Below, one piece after another: positions 1-8,586 of a DNA stretch of 64,000 nucleotides. Under the pieces are notes generated by a model. That model was given only the letters and a program-made list of their open reading frames with translations. It was not told where the DNA came from and searched no databases. Position numbers and translations under genes: made by a program. Numbering within the stretch: the first letter of the stretch is position 1; each line of letters starts with the position of its first letter. Source of the DNA: Streptomyces sp. NBC_00414 (lineage in GTDB: Bacteria; Actinomycetota; Actinomycetes; Streptomycetales; Streptomycetaceae); contig NZ_CP107935.1 of NCBI RefSeq assembly GCF_036038375.1, positions 9,362,001 through 9,426,000 of the forward strand, given 5' to 3'.

Positions 1-1
1 G

Positions 2-1270
2 AACCTCACCGGTGACGACCTCGCGTACATCGTCGGCCAGTCGGGCAGCACACTCGTCCTGGCCGACCCGGACCTCGCGGACCGGCTCCCCGACGGCGTC
101 CGGGTGCTGCCGCTGCGGGACGCCGAGGACTCGCTGCTCGCCCGGCTGGAGTCGACACCCGCCTACGACGGGCCCGAGCCGCGCACCGAGGACCTGGTGC
201 AGCTGCTCTACACCTCGGGCACGACGGCACTGCCCAAGGGCGCGATGCTGACCCACCGCGCGCTGGTGCACGAGTACCTGAGCGCGATCACCGCCCTCGA
301 CCTGAGCGCGGGCGATCTGCCCGTGCACTCGCTGCCGCTCTACCACTCGGCGCAGATGCACGTGTTCCTGCTGCCGTACCTCGCGGTCGGCGCCCGGAAC
401 ACCATCATCGACAGTCCCGACGCCGAGCAGCTCTTCGACCTCGTCGAGACCGGCCGCGCGGACAGCCTCTTCGCGCCGCCCACCGTGTGGATCGGCCTGT
501 CGAACCGCCCCGACTTCGAGACCCGCGACCTGAGCGGGCTGCGCAAGGCGTACTACGGGGCATCGATCATGCCGGTGCCCGTGCTGGAACGACTGCGGGC
601 CCGGCTGCCGAAGCTGGCCTTCTACAACTGCTTCGGGCAGAGCGAGATCGGTCCGCTGTCCATGGTTCTCGGGCCGCACGAGCACCGGAAGAAGCGGCTG
701 GACTCCTGCGGGCGTCCGGTGCTCTTCGTGGACGCGCGGGTGGTCGACGAGGACGGCAAGGACGTGCCCGACGGCACCTCCGGTGAGGTCGTCTACCGGT
801 CGCCGCAGCTCTGCGAGGGCTACTGGGACAAGCCCGAGGAGACCGCCGAGGCCTTCCGGGACGGCTGGTTCCACTCCGGCGATCTCGTGGTGCGGGACGC
901 CGAGGGATTCTTCACCGTCGTCGACCGGGTGAAGGACGTCATCAACTCCGGGGGCGTACTGGTCGCTTCACGGCAGGTCGAGGACGCGCTCTACACCCAT
1001 CCCGAGGTGGCCGAGGTCGCGGTGATCGGCCTGCCGGACGAGCGGTGGATCGAGGCGGTCACCGCGGTGGTCGTGCCCCGTGGCGAGGTCACGGAGGACG
1101 AACTGGTCGCCCACGCCCGCGAGAAGCTCGCGCATTTCAAGGCGCCGAAGCGGGTGGTGTTCGTGGACGACCTGCCGCGCAACGCGAGCGGGAAGATCCT
1201 CAAGCGGGAGCTGCGGGACCGGTTCGGGGAGGGCTCCCCTGTGGCGGGCCCCTCCCCGGTGACCGATTGA
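2..1270 (+). CDS. Acyl-CoA synthetase (AMP-dependent ligase), 5' end outside the window
   Basis: Class I adenylate-forming enzyme that activates a carboxylic acid to an acyl-adenylate and transfers it to CoA in the cytoplasm. The reading frame is open from the first bases, so the N-terminus is missing; 422 residues are visible. Seen: the phosphate-binding motif YTSGTTALPKG near visible residue 70, GQSEIGP near 213, the hinge-region GWFHSGDL near 287 and the C-terminal catalytic lysine in NASGKILK near 396. Length and motifs fit a FadD-type ligase. The natural acid cannot be read from the sequence. Two further CoA ligases lie within the next 6 kb, suggesting a region for carboxylic-acid catabolism. 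Family call is firm; substrate unknown. Confidence 0.9.
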   Translation, partial: NLTGDDLAYIVGQSGSTLVLADPDLADRLPDGVRVLPLRDAEDSLLARLESTPAYDGPEPRTEDLVQLLYTSGTTALPKGAMLTHRALVHEYLSAITALDLSAGDLPVHSLPLYHSAQMHVFLLPYLAVGARNTIIDSPDAEQLFDLVETGRADSLFAPPTVWIGLSNRPDFETRDLSGLRKAYYGASIMPVPVLERLRARLPKLAFYNCFGQSEIGPLSMVLGPHEHRKKRLDSCGRPVLFVDARVVDEDGKDVPDGTSGEVVYRSPQLCEGYWDKPEETAEAFRDGWFHSGDLVVRDAEGFFTVVDRVKDVINSGGVLVASRQVEDALYTHPEVAEVAVIGLPDERWIEAVTAVVVPRGEVTEDELVAHAREKLAHFKAPKRVVFVDDLPRNASGKILKRELRDRFGEGSPVAGPSPVTD

Positions 1271-1485
1271 CTCACGGGTGACCTAATCTTTGCCGGCGGA
1301 ATCCTCGCGGGGCTGAACTGAACCCGCTGGTGGGCCGTACCAGTTACGTTACGGCGGTCCGGCCACCCGAGCCTGGTCCGCCCAGTCACCACAGGGTTTC
1401 GCACGGAAGGACCTTCGGGTTGTCTAGCACCACGAACTCTCCCCAGTTGCCGGACCTGGACCGGACAACCCCGAAGGAACCCGAG

Positions 1486-3702
1486 ATGCCCGAGGCACTG
1501 CCTCCGGCGGACAGCCCGTCCACCGAGCAGGCGGACACGCCCGCCGACGAAACGGCCGCGCCCGCGGGGGCGGCGGACACGCCCGCCGACACGGCGGGCC
1601 GACCCGCCGAAGCAGCAGGTGCGCCCACCGAAGAGGCCGGTGCGCCCACCGGGACGGCCGACACGCCCACCGGGACGGCCGATGCGTCCGACGAGATAGC
1701 CGGCGCAGGAGCCGAGACTGTGGACGCGTCGACCGGTGGGGCGGTCACGTCGGCTCAGGCCGAGGACGAGGCCACCCTCACTGAGGACCGGGCCGCACCC
1801 GCCGGCCAGGCGGCAGCAGCCCAAGACGTGTCAGCGACCCAAGCGGCGGCAGCGGCCGAGAGGGACGAGAAGGCCCCGGGGGGCCAGGAGACCGAAGAGA
1901 GCCTGGCGGCCGAAGCGGACCGGGAGCCCGGAGACAGCACGGCGGCCCCGGAGGACCCCGCGCCGGAAAAGGACCCGGCGTCGGAAGCGAGCCCGGCGGC
2001 TCAAGGGGATCCGGCGCCGAAAGAGGACCCGGGGACCGATGCGGCGCCGACCGCCCGCGGCTGGCGGGCCAAGCACCCCGTCGCGGCCCGGAACGTGGCC
2101 TGCACGGTCACCACCCTCGCCGCCGTGCTCGTGCTCTTCGCGCTGCTCATGCCGAACGAACCCGACCGCTTCCGGCCCGCCGTGTTCCTCCGGCTGCCGG
2201 TGGAGGCGATCTTCGGCGCGGCCGTCCTCATGGTCCTGCCGAAGACACTGCGGCTGGTGACGGCGATCCTCGCCGGCCTGAGCCTGGGCGCGATGACCGT
2301 CCTGAACCTCCTGGACCTCGGCTTCAACGAATTCCTCGGACGCGGCTTCAACGTCGTACTCGACTGGGTCCTGTTCGACGACGCCCGGACGTATCTTGAG
2401 GACTCGATGGGCAAGGCCGGCGCGGTCGCCGTCGTGATCGCGGTCATCGTGCTCGTCATCGCGGTGTTCGTGCTGATGGCCCTCTCCGTCGTCCGCCTGG
2501 CCAACCTGCTGGGCCGGCACAGCGGTCGCGCGACCCGTGCCACGCTGGTCGCCGGCACCGTCTGGGTCGCCTGCTCGGCGCTCGGCGTGCAGTTCGCGGG
2601 GGTGCAGTTCGCGGCCCGCAGCACCGCGGGGGCCGTACAGAACCGGGTGGACCGGGTGCAGGCGACGCTGAAGGACGAGGCGGAGTTCGCCAAGATCGCC
2701 AAGAAGGACGCCTTCGCGAAGACGCCGCCGGCGCAGCTCGTCCCCGATCTGCGCGGCAAGGACGTCATCTTCGCCTTCATCGAGAGTTACGGCCGCAGCG
2801 CCATCGAGGACCCGATCATGGCGCCCGGGGTCGACGCCACGCTCGACGACAAGACGGCGGCGCTGACGGAGGCCGGCTACTCCGCCAAGAGCGGCTGGCT
2901 CACCTCGGCGACGTACGGCGGCAGCAGCTGGCTCGGCCACTCCACCTTCCTGTCCGGCCTGTGGATCAGCAACCAGGCCCGCTACCGAACCGTCACCGCG
3001 GGTGAGCACCTGACGCTCACCGGCGCCTTCCAGAAGGCAGGCGCCTGGCGGACCGTGGGCATCATGCCGGGCATCCAGAAGAACTGGCCCGAGGGGAAGT
3101 TCTACGGCCTCGACAACGTCTACGACTCCCGTGAACTCGGCTACCAGGGACCCAAGTTCAGCTGGTCGACCATGCCCGACCAGTACGCGCTGAGCGCCTA
3201 CCAGCGACTTGAGCACGGCAAGAAGCGCGACAAGCCGCTGATGTCGGAGATCATCCTGACTTCCAGCCACCAGCCCTGGGCGCCGATCCCCAAGACGATC
3301 CCCTGGGACGAGGTCGGCGACGGCTCGGTCTACAAGGACATCCAGAAGGACGGCAAGAAGCCCTCGGACGTCTTCTACGACTCCACCAAGGTCAAGGAGG
3401 AGTACGGAAAGTCCATCGAGTACTCGGTGACCAGCCTCATCGACTACGTGGTGAAGTACGGCGACAAGAACACCGTGCTGGTCTTCCTCGGCGACCACCA
3501 GCCCCTGGCCAGGGTCAGCGGCAACCACGCCAGCCGGGACGTGCCGGTCTCGATCGTCGCCCACGACAAGTCCGTACTCGACAAGATCGACGACTGGAAC
3601 TGGACCGAGGGCCTCAAGCCCGACGACTCGGCCCCGGTCTGGCGGATGGACTCCTTCCGCGACCGCTTCCTGACCGCGTACGGCTCGACGCCCCACCCGT
3701 AG
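1486..3702 (+). CDS. Membrane-anchored sulfatase/LtaS-like protein with a long Pro/Ala/Glu-rich N-terminus
   Basis: 738 residues from ATG 1486, which has GAAGGA 7 nt upstream. A TTG at 1420 behind GGAAGGA would add 22 residues and is a real alternative. Layout: about 190 residues of low-complexity Ala/Pro/Thr/Glu repeats (ADTP, GAPT, GTAD units), then about five hydrophobic segments (roughly 206-225, 240-252, 258-277, 314-337, 355-378), then an extracytoplasmic alkaline-phosphatase-superfamily domain from about 425. That domain contains FAFIESYGRS, YGGSSWLGHSTF near 480 and FLGDHQP near 669, as in sulfatases and polyol-phosphate transferases. The role may be in cell-wall polymer or lipid headgroup transfer; this is inference. 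The N-terminal tail should lie on the cytoplasmic side and looks disordered. Confidence 0.78.
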   Translation: MPEALPPADSPSTEQADTPADETAAPAGAADTPADTAGRPAEAAGAPTEEAGAPTGTADTPTGTADASDEIAGAGAETVDASTGGAVTSAQAEDEATLTEDRAAPAGQAAAAQDVSATQAAAAAERDEKAPGGQETEESLAAEADREPGDSTAAPEDPAPEKDPASEASPAAQGDPAPKEDPGTDAAPTARGWRAKHPVAARNVACTVTTLAAVLVLFALLMPNEPDRFRPAVFLRLPVEAIFGAAVLMVLPKTLRLVTAILAGLSLGAMTVLNLLDLGFNEFLGRGFNVVLDWVLFDDARTYLEDSMGKAGAVAVVIAVIVLVIAVFVLMALSVVRLANLLGRHSGRATRATLVAGTVWVACSALGVQFAGVQFAARSTAGAVQNRVDRVQATLKDEAEFAKIAKKDAFAKTPPAQLVPDLRGKDVIFAFIESYGRSAIEDPIMAPGVDATLDDKTAALTEAGYSAKSGWLTSATYGGSSWLGHSTFLSGLWISNQARYRTVTAGEHLTLTGAFQKAGAWRTVGIMPGIQKNWPEGKFYGLDNVYDSRELGYQGPKFSWSTMPDQYALSAYQRLEHGKKRDKPLMSEIILTSSHQPWAPIPKTIPWDEVGDGSVYKDIQKDGKKPSDVFYDSTKVKEEYGKSIEYSVTSLIDYVVKYGDKNTVLVFLGDHQPLARVSGNHASRDVPVSIVAHDKSVLDKIDDWNWTEGLKPDDSAPVWRMDSFRDRFLTAYGSTPHP

Positions 3703-3722
3703 GCGTTCTCGTCACCCGACAG

Positions 3723-3746
3723 GCGCCCGCGGGCTACCGCGGGCGC
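3723..3746. terminator. Bidirectional hairpin between convergent genes
   Basis: GCGCCCGCGG and its exact reverse complement CCGCGGGCGC are separated by the loop GCTA: a perfect 10-bp stem. It lies 20 nt after the sulfatase-like gene and contains the TAG stop of the convergent phenylacetate-CoA ligase (3734-3736) in its loop. No T-run follows, as is common in Streptomyces. Confidence 0.7.
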
Positions 3747-5029
3747 AGGTCCACGATGCGCTTGATCTTGCCCACCGACCGTTCCAGGGACTCCGGCTCG
3801 ACGATCTCGACCAGCGCCGAGACACCGATGCCGTCCTTCACGGCCGCCGCGATGGCGCGCGCGGCGGCGTCGCGGATCTCCGGGGTGGCTCCGGCGCGCG
3901 CCTCGGCCCGTACGGTGAGCGAGTCGAGGCGGCCCTCGCGGGTCAGCCGCAGCTGGAAGTGCGGGGCGACGCCCGGAGTGCGCAGGACGATCTCCTCGAC
4001 CTGGGTGGGGAAGAGGTTCACGCCGCGCACGATGACCAGGTCGTCGCTGCGGCCGGTGATCTTCCGCATCCGGCGGAAGACGCGGGCCGTGCCGGGCAGC
4101 AGCGTCGTCAGGTCCCGGGTCCGGTAGCGGATCACGGGCATGGCCTCCTTGGTGAGGGAGGTGAACACCAGCTCGCCCTCCTCGCCGTCCGGCAGCACCT
4201 CGCCCGTGATCGGATCGACGACCTCCGGGTAGAAGTGGTCCTCCCAGATGTGCAGTCCGTCCTTCGTCTCCACGCACTCCTGGGCCACCCCGGGGCCGAT
4301 CACCTCCGACAGCCCGTATATGTCGACGGCGTCGATGGCGAACCGCTCCTCGATCTCCCGGCGCATCTCCTCGGTCCAGGGCTCGGCACCGAAGATGCCC
4401 ACGCGGAGCGAGGTGCCGCGCGGGTCCACGCCCTGCCGCTCGAACTCGTCGAGGATCGTCAGCATGTACGAGGGCGTCACCATGATGATCCCGGGCTTCA
4501 GGTCCTGGATCAGCTGGACCTGGCGCGCTGTCATGCCGCCCGACGCGGGGATGACCGTACAGCCGAGCCGTTCGGCGCCGTAGTGCGCGCCGAGCCCGCC
4601 GGTGAACAGGCCGTAGCCGTACGCCACATGGGCTGTGTCGCCGGGCCGGCCGCCCGCCGCGCGGATCGAGCGGGCCACCATGTCGGACCACATGGACAGG
4701 TCGTTCTCGGTGTACCCGACGACCGTGGGGAGTCCCGTGGTGCCACTGGAGGCATGGATGCGGCGGATACGGTCCCGGGGCACGGCGAACATCCCGTACG
4801 GGTAGTTGTCGCGCAGGTCCGCCTTCGTGGTGAAGGGGAAGCGGGCCAGATCGGCGAGGGAGCCGCAGTCCTCGGGCCGCAGCCCCGCCTTGTCGAAGGA
4901 GTCGCGGTAGAACGGCACGTTGTCGTACGCGTGCCGCAGGGTGGCCCTCAGCCGCTCCAGCTGGAGTGCGCGCAGCCCGTCCGCGTCGAGCCGCTCGCCC
5001 GCGTCCAACAGATCCGTCGAATCCGCCAC
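3734..5029 (-). CDS. paaK: Phenylacetate-CoA ligase
   Basis: 431 residues, the usual size for PaaK. It activates phenylacetate (or a related aryl acid) to its CoA thioester with ATP, the first step of the aerobic phenylacetyl-CoA pathway. Seen: HASSGTTGLPTVVGYT at 92-107 (ATP phosphate-binding loop), YGLSEVIGPG near 240, the C-terminal RGVNLFPTQVEE segment typical of this family, and GKIKRI at the end. The GTG start at 5029 follows GAGGGAG in the leader. No other paa genes are present, so it may act as a stand-alone aryl-CoA ligase. A perfect palindrome upstream (5063-5080) suggests control by a TetR-type repressor. Confidence 0.88.
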   Translation of the reverse strand: MADSTDLLDAGERLDADGLRALQLERLRATLRHAYDNVPFYRDSFDKAGLRPEDCGSLADLARFPFTTKADLRDNYPYGMFAVPRDRIRRIHASSGTTGLPTVVGYTENDLSMWSDMVARSIRAAGGRPGDTAHVAYGYGLFTGGLGAHYGAERLGCTVIPASGGMTARQVQLIQDLKPGIIMVTPSYMLTILDEFERQGVDPRGTSLRVGIFGAEPWTEEMRREIEERFAIDAVDIYGLSEVIGPGVAQECVETKDGLHIWEDHFYPEVVDPITGEVLPDGEEGELVFTSLTKEAMPVIRYRTRDLTTLLPGTARVFRRMRKITGRSDDLVIVRGVNLFPTQVEEIVLRTPGVAPHFQLRLTREGRLDSLTVRAEARAGATPEIRDAAARAIAAAVKDGIGVSALVEIVEPESLERSVGKIKRIVDLRPR

Positions 5030-5062
5030 AGGCCTGCTCCCTCACCCACGCGCCATTTCGGG

Positions 5063-5080
5063 CGACCGATCATTCGGTCG
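5063..5080. promoter_or_regulatory. Perfect palindrome upstream of paaK, likely TetR-family operator
   Basis: CGACCGA, four bases TCAT, then TCGGTCG: 7-bp arms match exactly. The site is 34 nt upstream of the paaK GTG, where a repressor would block transcription. ACCGA-N4-TCGGT half sites are typical of TetR regulators of acyl-CoA and phenylacetate genes in actinobacteria (family knowledge). The regulator itself is not in the neighbourhood. Confidence 0.6.
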
Positions 5081-5222
5081 TGTCTTCGGAGATCAAGTAA
5101 TCCAGCCGTACGGGCGGCCGTCAAGGCGTGCGGCGGGAACCGGGCCTCCCGTTCGTCCCTCTTCCCTTCCGAACGGTCGGCGGGTGACGGTCGACGGATG
5201 TCTGGGGGATGGAGGAGTACGG

Positions 5223-5720
5223 GTGTCGCGCACCGGGAGGAGAGCCGCCGGGGTGGGCGGGCTGGTCGCCGTACTGGCCTCGGCCTGTCTCGGTTGGGCG
5301 GTCTGGGCGGTGGCTTCCGCCGGGCTCGATGGCGACGGCGCGGACGGGCGGACCGGAGGAGGGCGGGCCGAGGACTCGTGGGCCGCAGGGGCGAAGGTGC
5401 CGTGCCGGGAGGCGCTGCGATTCGCGGACCAGGAGCGGCTGCCCGCCGGGGCGGAGGATGCCGCCTGTGTGATCCAGCGGGGCATCGACACGCTGTACGA
5501 CATCCGGTTCCGCATCGGCGAAGCAGGCCTCGACGCATGGCTGACCGGCGCCTATCCCGACATGAAGCTGCGTTCGGACTGCGCTCAGGAGGACGCCGAC
5601 CGCTGCGGACACGTGACGCTGGACCCGTACGCCGAAGGAGGCGCCGTGGCGGTGGAGATCACGGTGCGGGACGACGGCGACGGCCGCGCCCTGGTGCACT
5701 ACCGGCCCTTCAACACGTGA
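5223..5720 (+). CDS. Small secreted or membrane-anchored protein of unknown function
   Basis: 165 residues from GTG 5223, chosen because GGAGGAG ends 5 nt upstream. The N-terminus has arginines followed by a hydrophobic stretch (GLVAVLASACLGWAVWAVA, about residues 11-29), a signal peptide or anchor, then a Gly/Asp-rich linker. The exported part has four cysteines (VPC, AAC, SDC, DRC), which could form two disulfides. I recognise no catalytic motif. It sits alone between divergently and convergently oriented CoA ligase genes, so context does not assign a job. Confidence 0.7.
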   Translation: MSRTGRRAAGVGGLVAVLASACLGWAVWAVASAGLDGDGADGRTGGGRAEDSWAAGAKVPCREALRFADQERLPAGAEDAACVIQRGIDTLYDIRFRIGEAGLDAWLTGAYPDMKLRSDCAQEDADRCGHVTLDPYAEGGAVAVEITVRDDGDGRALVHYRPFNT

Positions 5721-5753
5721 AAAGGCCCCTCGGCCGACACGAGAACAGGCCCC

Positions 5754-7373
5754 TCAGCGCGCGGCCTCCGCCGCCACCGACCGGGCCCACCGGTAGTCCG
5801 CCTTGCCGCTCGGGGAGCGCTGGATCGATTCCGTGATCACCAGTTGGCGCGGGATCTTGTAGCCGGCCAGTTGTGTACGGCAGTGGGTCTGGATCTCGTC
5901 CAGGGAGGGCCGTCCGCCGCCTTCGCGCAGTTGCACCACGGCCGCCACATGGTTGCCCCACGTCTCGTCGGGCACTCCGGCCACGAGTGCGTCGTACACG
6001 TCGGGGTGCGACTTGAGCGCCTGCTCGACCTCTTCCGGATACACCTTCTCCCCGCCGGTGTTGATGCACTGCGAGCCGCGGCCCAGGACGGTCACGATGC
6101 CCTCCTCGTCGACGGTCGCCATGTCGCCGAGCAGCACCCACCGCTCACCGTCCTTCTCGAAGAAGGTCTCGGCGGTCTTCCGCGGGTCGTTGTAGTAGCC
6201 CAGCGGCACGTGTCCGCGCTGGGCGATGCGGCCGGGCTCGCCGACGGCGACCGGCTCGTGCGTCGCCGGGTCCACCACCTGGGTGCGGGAGTTGACCTGG
6301 ATGCGGAAGCCGCGGGCAGGACCCGAGTCGTCCGTCGCCGTGCCGTTGAAGCCGGACTCCGATGAGCCGAAGTTGTTGAGGAGCATCACGTTCGGCACGA
6401 GGGCCTGGAACTGTGCGCGCACCGTCTCCGACATGATCGCGCCGGACGAGGAGACGCTGAACAGGGAGGAGCAGTCGGTGCCCTTCATGGGTCCCTTCAG
6501 TGCGTCGATCAGGGGGCGCAGCATCGCGTCGCCGACCAGCGAGACGCTGGTGACCTTCTCCTTCTCGATGGTCCGCAGCACCTCCTCGGGCACGAACTTG
6601 CTGTGGATCACGATGCGTTGGCCGAAGTGGAAACCGATGAAGGCGGTGAGGGTCGAGGTGCCGTGCATCAGCGGAGGGGTGGGGAAGAAGGTGATCCCGT
6701 CCCCGCCCGCCGCCACCCGCTCGGCGAGCTCCTCCGGCGTCTTCACCGGCTCCCCGGTCGGAGCGCCACCGCCGAGGCCCGCGAAGAACAGGTCCTCGTG
6801 CCGCCACATCACGCCCTTCGGCATCCCGGTCGTGCCGCCGGTGTAGATGATGAACTGGTCGTCGGCCGACCGTGCCGGGAAACCCCGCCCGGCGGAACCG
6901 GTGGCCTCGACGGCCGCGAAGTCCAGCGCAGGCAGCGGGGGCGCGTCCGGTGCCGGGGCGCCCACCCGTATGAGGAGCCGTAACTTGGGAGCGCGTGGCA
7001 GGGCCGCGGCGACCCGCTCGGTGAACTCCGCGTCGAAGACCAGCGCGACCAGGTCGGCGTCCTGGTAGAGGTAGACCAACTCCTCCTCGACATAGCGGTA
7101 GTTGACGTTGACCGGTACGACCCGAGCCTTCAGGCACCCCAGGACGGTCTGCAGGTACTCGATGCCGTTGTAGAGGTGCAGTCCGAGGTGTTCACCGGGC
7201 CGGACACCGCTGTCGATCAGGTGGTGGGCGACACGGTTGGCCGCCGCGTCCAGCTCCGCGTACGTGAGGCGGCGTTCGGCCCCCGTACCGGGATGGTCGA
7301 CGTGGACGAGCGCCTCGCGGTCGGGGACCACGTCGACGACCGACTCGAACAGGTCGGCAAGGTTGTACTCCAC
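5754..7373 (-). CDS. Acyl-CoA synthetase, FadD19-like (steroid side-chain CoA ligase type)
   Basis: 539 residues from GTG 7373 (GGAGGAG just upstream), giving the N-terminus VEYNLADLFES typical of FadD19-like ligases; an ATG at 7394 is possible. Seen: YTGGTTGMPKGVMW near 174-187, FGSSESGFNG, the hinge aspartate in LGDMATVDEEG and the C-terminal SGKADYRW lysine. It should form an acyl-CoA from a long or steroidal acid. Context supports a sterol-type substrate: the divergent neighbours are an EchA19-like hydratase, a DUF35 protein and two Ltp-like thiolases. Codon 131 (6981-6983 on the plus strand) is a rare TTA leucine codon, so full translation should need the bldA tRNA. The substrate is inferred only. 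Confidence 0.82.
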   Translation of the reverse strand: MEYNLADLFESVVDVVPDREALVHVDHPGTGAERRLTYAELDAAANRVAHHLIDSGVRPGEHLGLHLYNGIEYLQTVLGCLKARVVPVNVNYRYVEEELVYLYQDADLVALVFDAEFTERVAAALPRAPKLRLLIRVGAPAPDAPPLPALDFAAVEATGSAGRGFPARSADDQFIIYTGGTTGMPKGVMWRHEDLFFAGLGGGAPTGEPVKTPEELAERVAAGGDGITFFPTPPLMHGTSTLTAFIGFHFGQRIVIHSKFVPEEVLRTIEKEKVTSVSLVGDAMLRPLIDALKGPMKGTDCSSLFSVSSSGAIMSETVRAQFQALVPNVMLLNNFGSSESGFNGTATDDSGPARGFRIQVNSRTQVVDPATHEPVAVGEPGRIAQRGHVPLGYYNDPRKTAETFFEKDGERWVLLGDMATVDEEGIVTVLGRGSQCINTGGEKVYPEEVEQALKSHPDVYDALVAGVPDETWGNHVAAVVQLREGGGRPSLDEIQTHCRTQLAGYKIPRQLVITESIQRSPSGKADYRWARSVAAEAAR

Positions 7374-7539
7374 CGCTCCTCCAGACCCCGGCATGCGTCG
7401 GCGAACATCGGCGTACAGCGATGAACTCCGGCGCATACCGGCGAGCATCGACGTGCGTCGGCGAGTGGACGTGCGTCACCGCTTCGCCGGTCATCAGAGC
7501 AAAGCCCGCCACAACTGTGAAGGGTCCGCGCAGAAGAAA

Positions 7540-7556
7540 TCTGACTGCCTGTCAGA
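7540..7556. promoter_or_regulatory. Inverted repeat in the divergent fadD19-like/echA19-like promoter region
   Basis: TCTGAC, five bases TGCCT, GTCAGA, flanked by AA on both sides. It lies 65 nt upstream of the hydratase start and 167 nt upstream of the ligase start. A TetR-family operator controlling both directions is plausible. It does not match the KstR core (AAC-N2-GTT), so the regulator may differ from the mycobacterial one. Confidence 0.45.
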
Positions 7557-7620
7557 AAACCCTTGTACTGCTTCGGCGCCTCCTGCAACCTGTTCTCGTT
7601 CCTGAGACGGGAGGACGGCA

Positions 7621-8421
7621 ATGGGTGGGACGGAACACCTCACCGTGCAGCGCGAAGGCGCCACACTGGTGCTCACGCTCAACAGGCCCGAGGCCAAGAA
7701 CGCGCTCTCGCTGCCGATGCTGGTCGGCCTGTACGACGGCTGGGTCGAGGCCGACGAGGACGACGCCGTCCGCTCGATCGTCCTGACCGGTGCGGGCGGC
7801 GCGTTCTGCGCGGGCATGGACCTCAAGGCCCTCGCGGGCAAGGGGATGGAGGGACAGCAGCACCGGGACCGCCTCACGGCCGACCCCGATCTGCACTGGA
7901 AGGCGATGCTGCGCCATCACCGGCCGCGCAAACCGGTGATCGCCGCGGTCGAGGGCCACTGCGTGGCCGGCGGGACCGAGATCCTCCAGGGGACCGACAT
8001 CCGGGTCGCGGGGGAGTCCGCGACCTTCGGGCTGTTCGAGGTGAGGCGCGGGCTGTTTCCGATCGGCGGCTCGACGGTCCGTCTTCAGCGGCAGATTCCG
8101 CGGACGCACGCGCTGGAGATGCTGCTCACCGGGCGGCCGTACTCGGCGCGGGAGGCGGCCGGCATCGGGCTGATCGGGCATGTCGTGCCCGACGGGACCG
8201 CGCTGGAGAAAGCCTTGGCCATCGCCGAGCAGGTCAACGCGTGCGGGCCGCTGGCCGTCGAGGCCGTGAAGGCGTCCGTGTACGAGACCGCCGAGATGGG
8301 CGAGTCCGAAGGGCTTGCCGCCGAGCTGAAGAGGGGGTGGCCCGTGTTCGACACGGCTGACGCGAAGGAAGGTGCGCGGGCCTTCGCGGAGCGGCGGCCG
8401 CCGGTGTATCGGCGGGAGTGA
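7621..8421 (+). CDS. Enoyl-CoA hydratase (crotonase family), EchA19-like
   Basis: 266 residues; ATG 7621 preceded by GGGAGG. It hydrates a 2-enoyl-CoA to a 3-hydroxyacyl-CoA in beta-oxidation. Seen: the oxyanion-hole segment GGAFCAGMDLKAL near 58-70, and both catalytic glutamates of true hydratases in context, one in VAGGTEIL near 120 and one in FGLFEVRRGLFPIGG near 140. A functional hydratase is therefore expected rather than an isomerase-type crotonase. Size and neighbours match EchA19 of the mycobacterial sterol side-chain cluster, which I use as analogy. Transcribed with the downstream DUF35 and Ltp genes, although a 165-nt gap with a repeat separates them. Confidence 0.85.
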   Translation: MGGTEHLTVQREGATLVLTLNRPEAKNALSLPMLVGLYDGWVEADEDDAVRSIVLTGAGGAFCAGMDLKALAGKGMEGQQHRDRLTADPDLHWKAMLRHHRPRKPVIAAVEGHCVAGGTEILQGTDIRVAGESATFGLFEVRRGLFPIGGSTVRLQRQIPRTHALEMLLTGRPYSAREAAGIGLIGHVVPDGTALEKALAIAEQVNACGPLAVEAVKASVYETAEMGESEGLAAELKRGWPVFDTADAKEGARAFAERRPPVYRRE

Positions 8422-8446
8422 CGTGCCGTCGGCGGGTCGGTTCGTG

Positions 8447-8495
8447 GCTGCGGGTCCGTCGTGGCCGGTCGCGCGGTTCCCCGCGCCCCTGGCGG
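8447..8495. repeat. Dispersed Streptomyces intergenic repeat
   Basis: The stretch contains GGCTGCGGGTCCGTCGTGG followed by CCGGTCGCGCGGTTCCCCGC and GCCCCT. It includes a short hairpin GCGCGG-TTC-CCCGCGC. This string, with small variations, is one I recognise as widely scattered in Streptomyces intergenic DNA. It fills much of the 165-nt space between the hydratase and DUF35 genes. Function unknown; it may act as an RNA-stability hairpin or be a non-autonomous repeat. Confidence 0.5.
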
Positions 8496-8586
8496 GGCGC
8501 GCTGTCCCTGAGCGGGGTTGTAAGCCCCCTGAAGGTGCGCTGCCCCTGACCGGGGTCGAAAGTTCCCTGTGTGTGAGGAGATCCCC

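Noticed and set aside
1831-3696. A 621-codon minus-strand frame
   Set aside because: Antisense to the sulfatase-like gene, rich in Arg/Asp/His, with no ribosome site.
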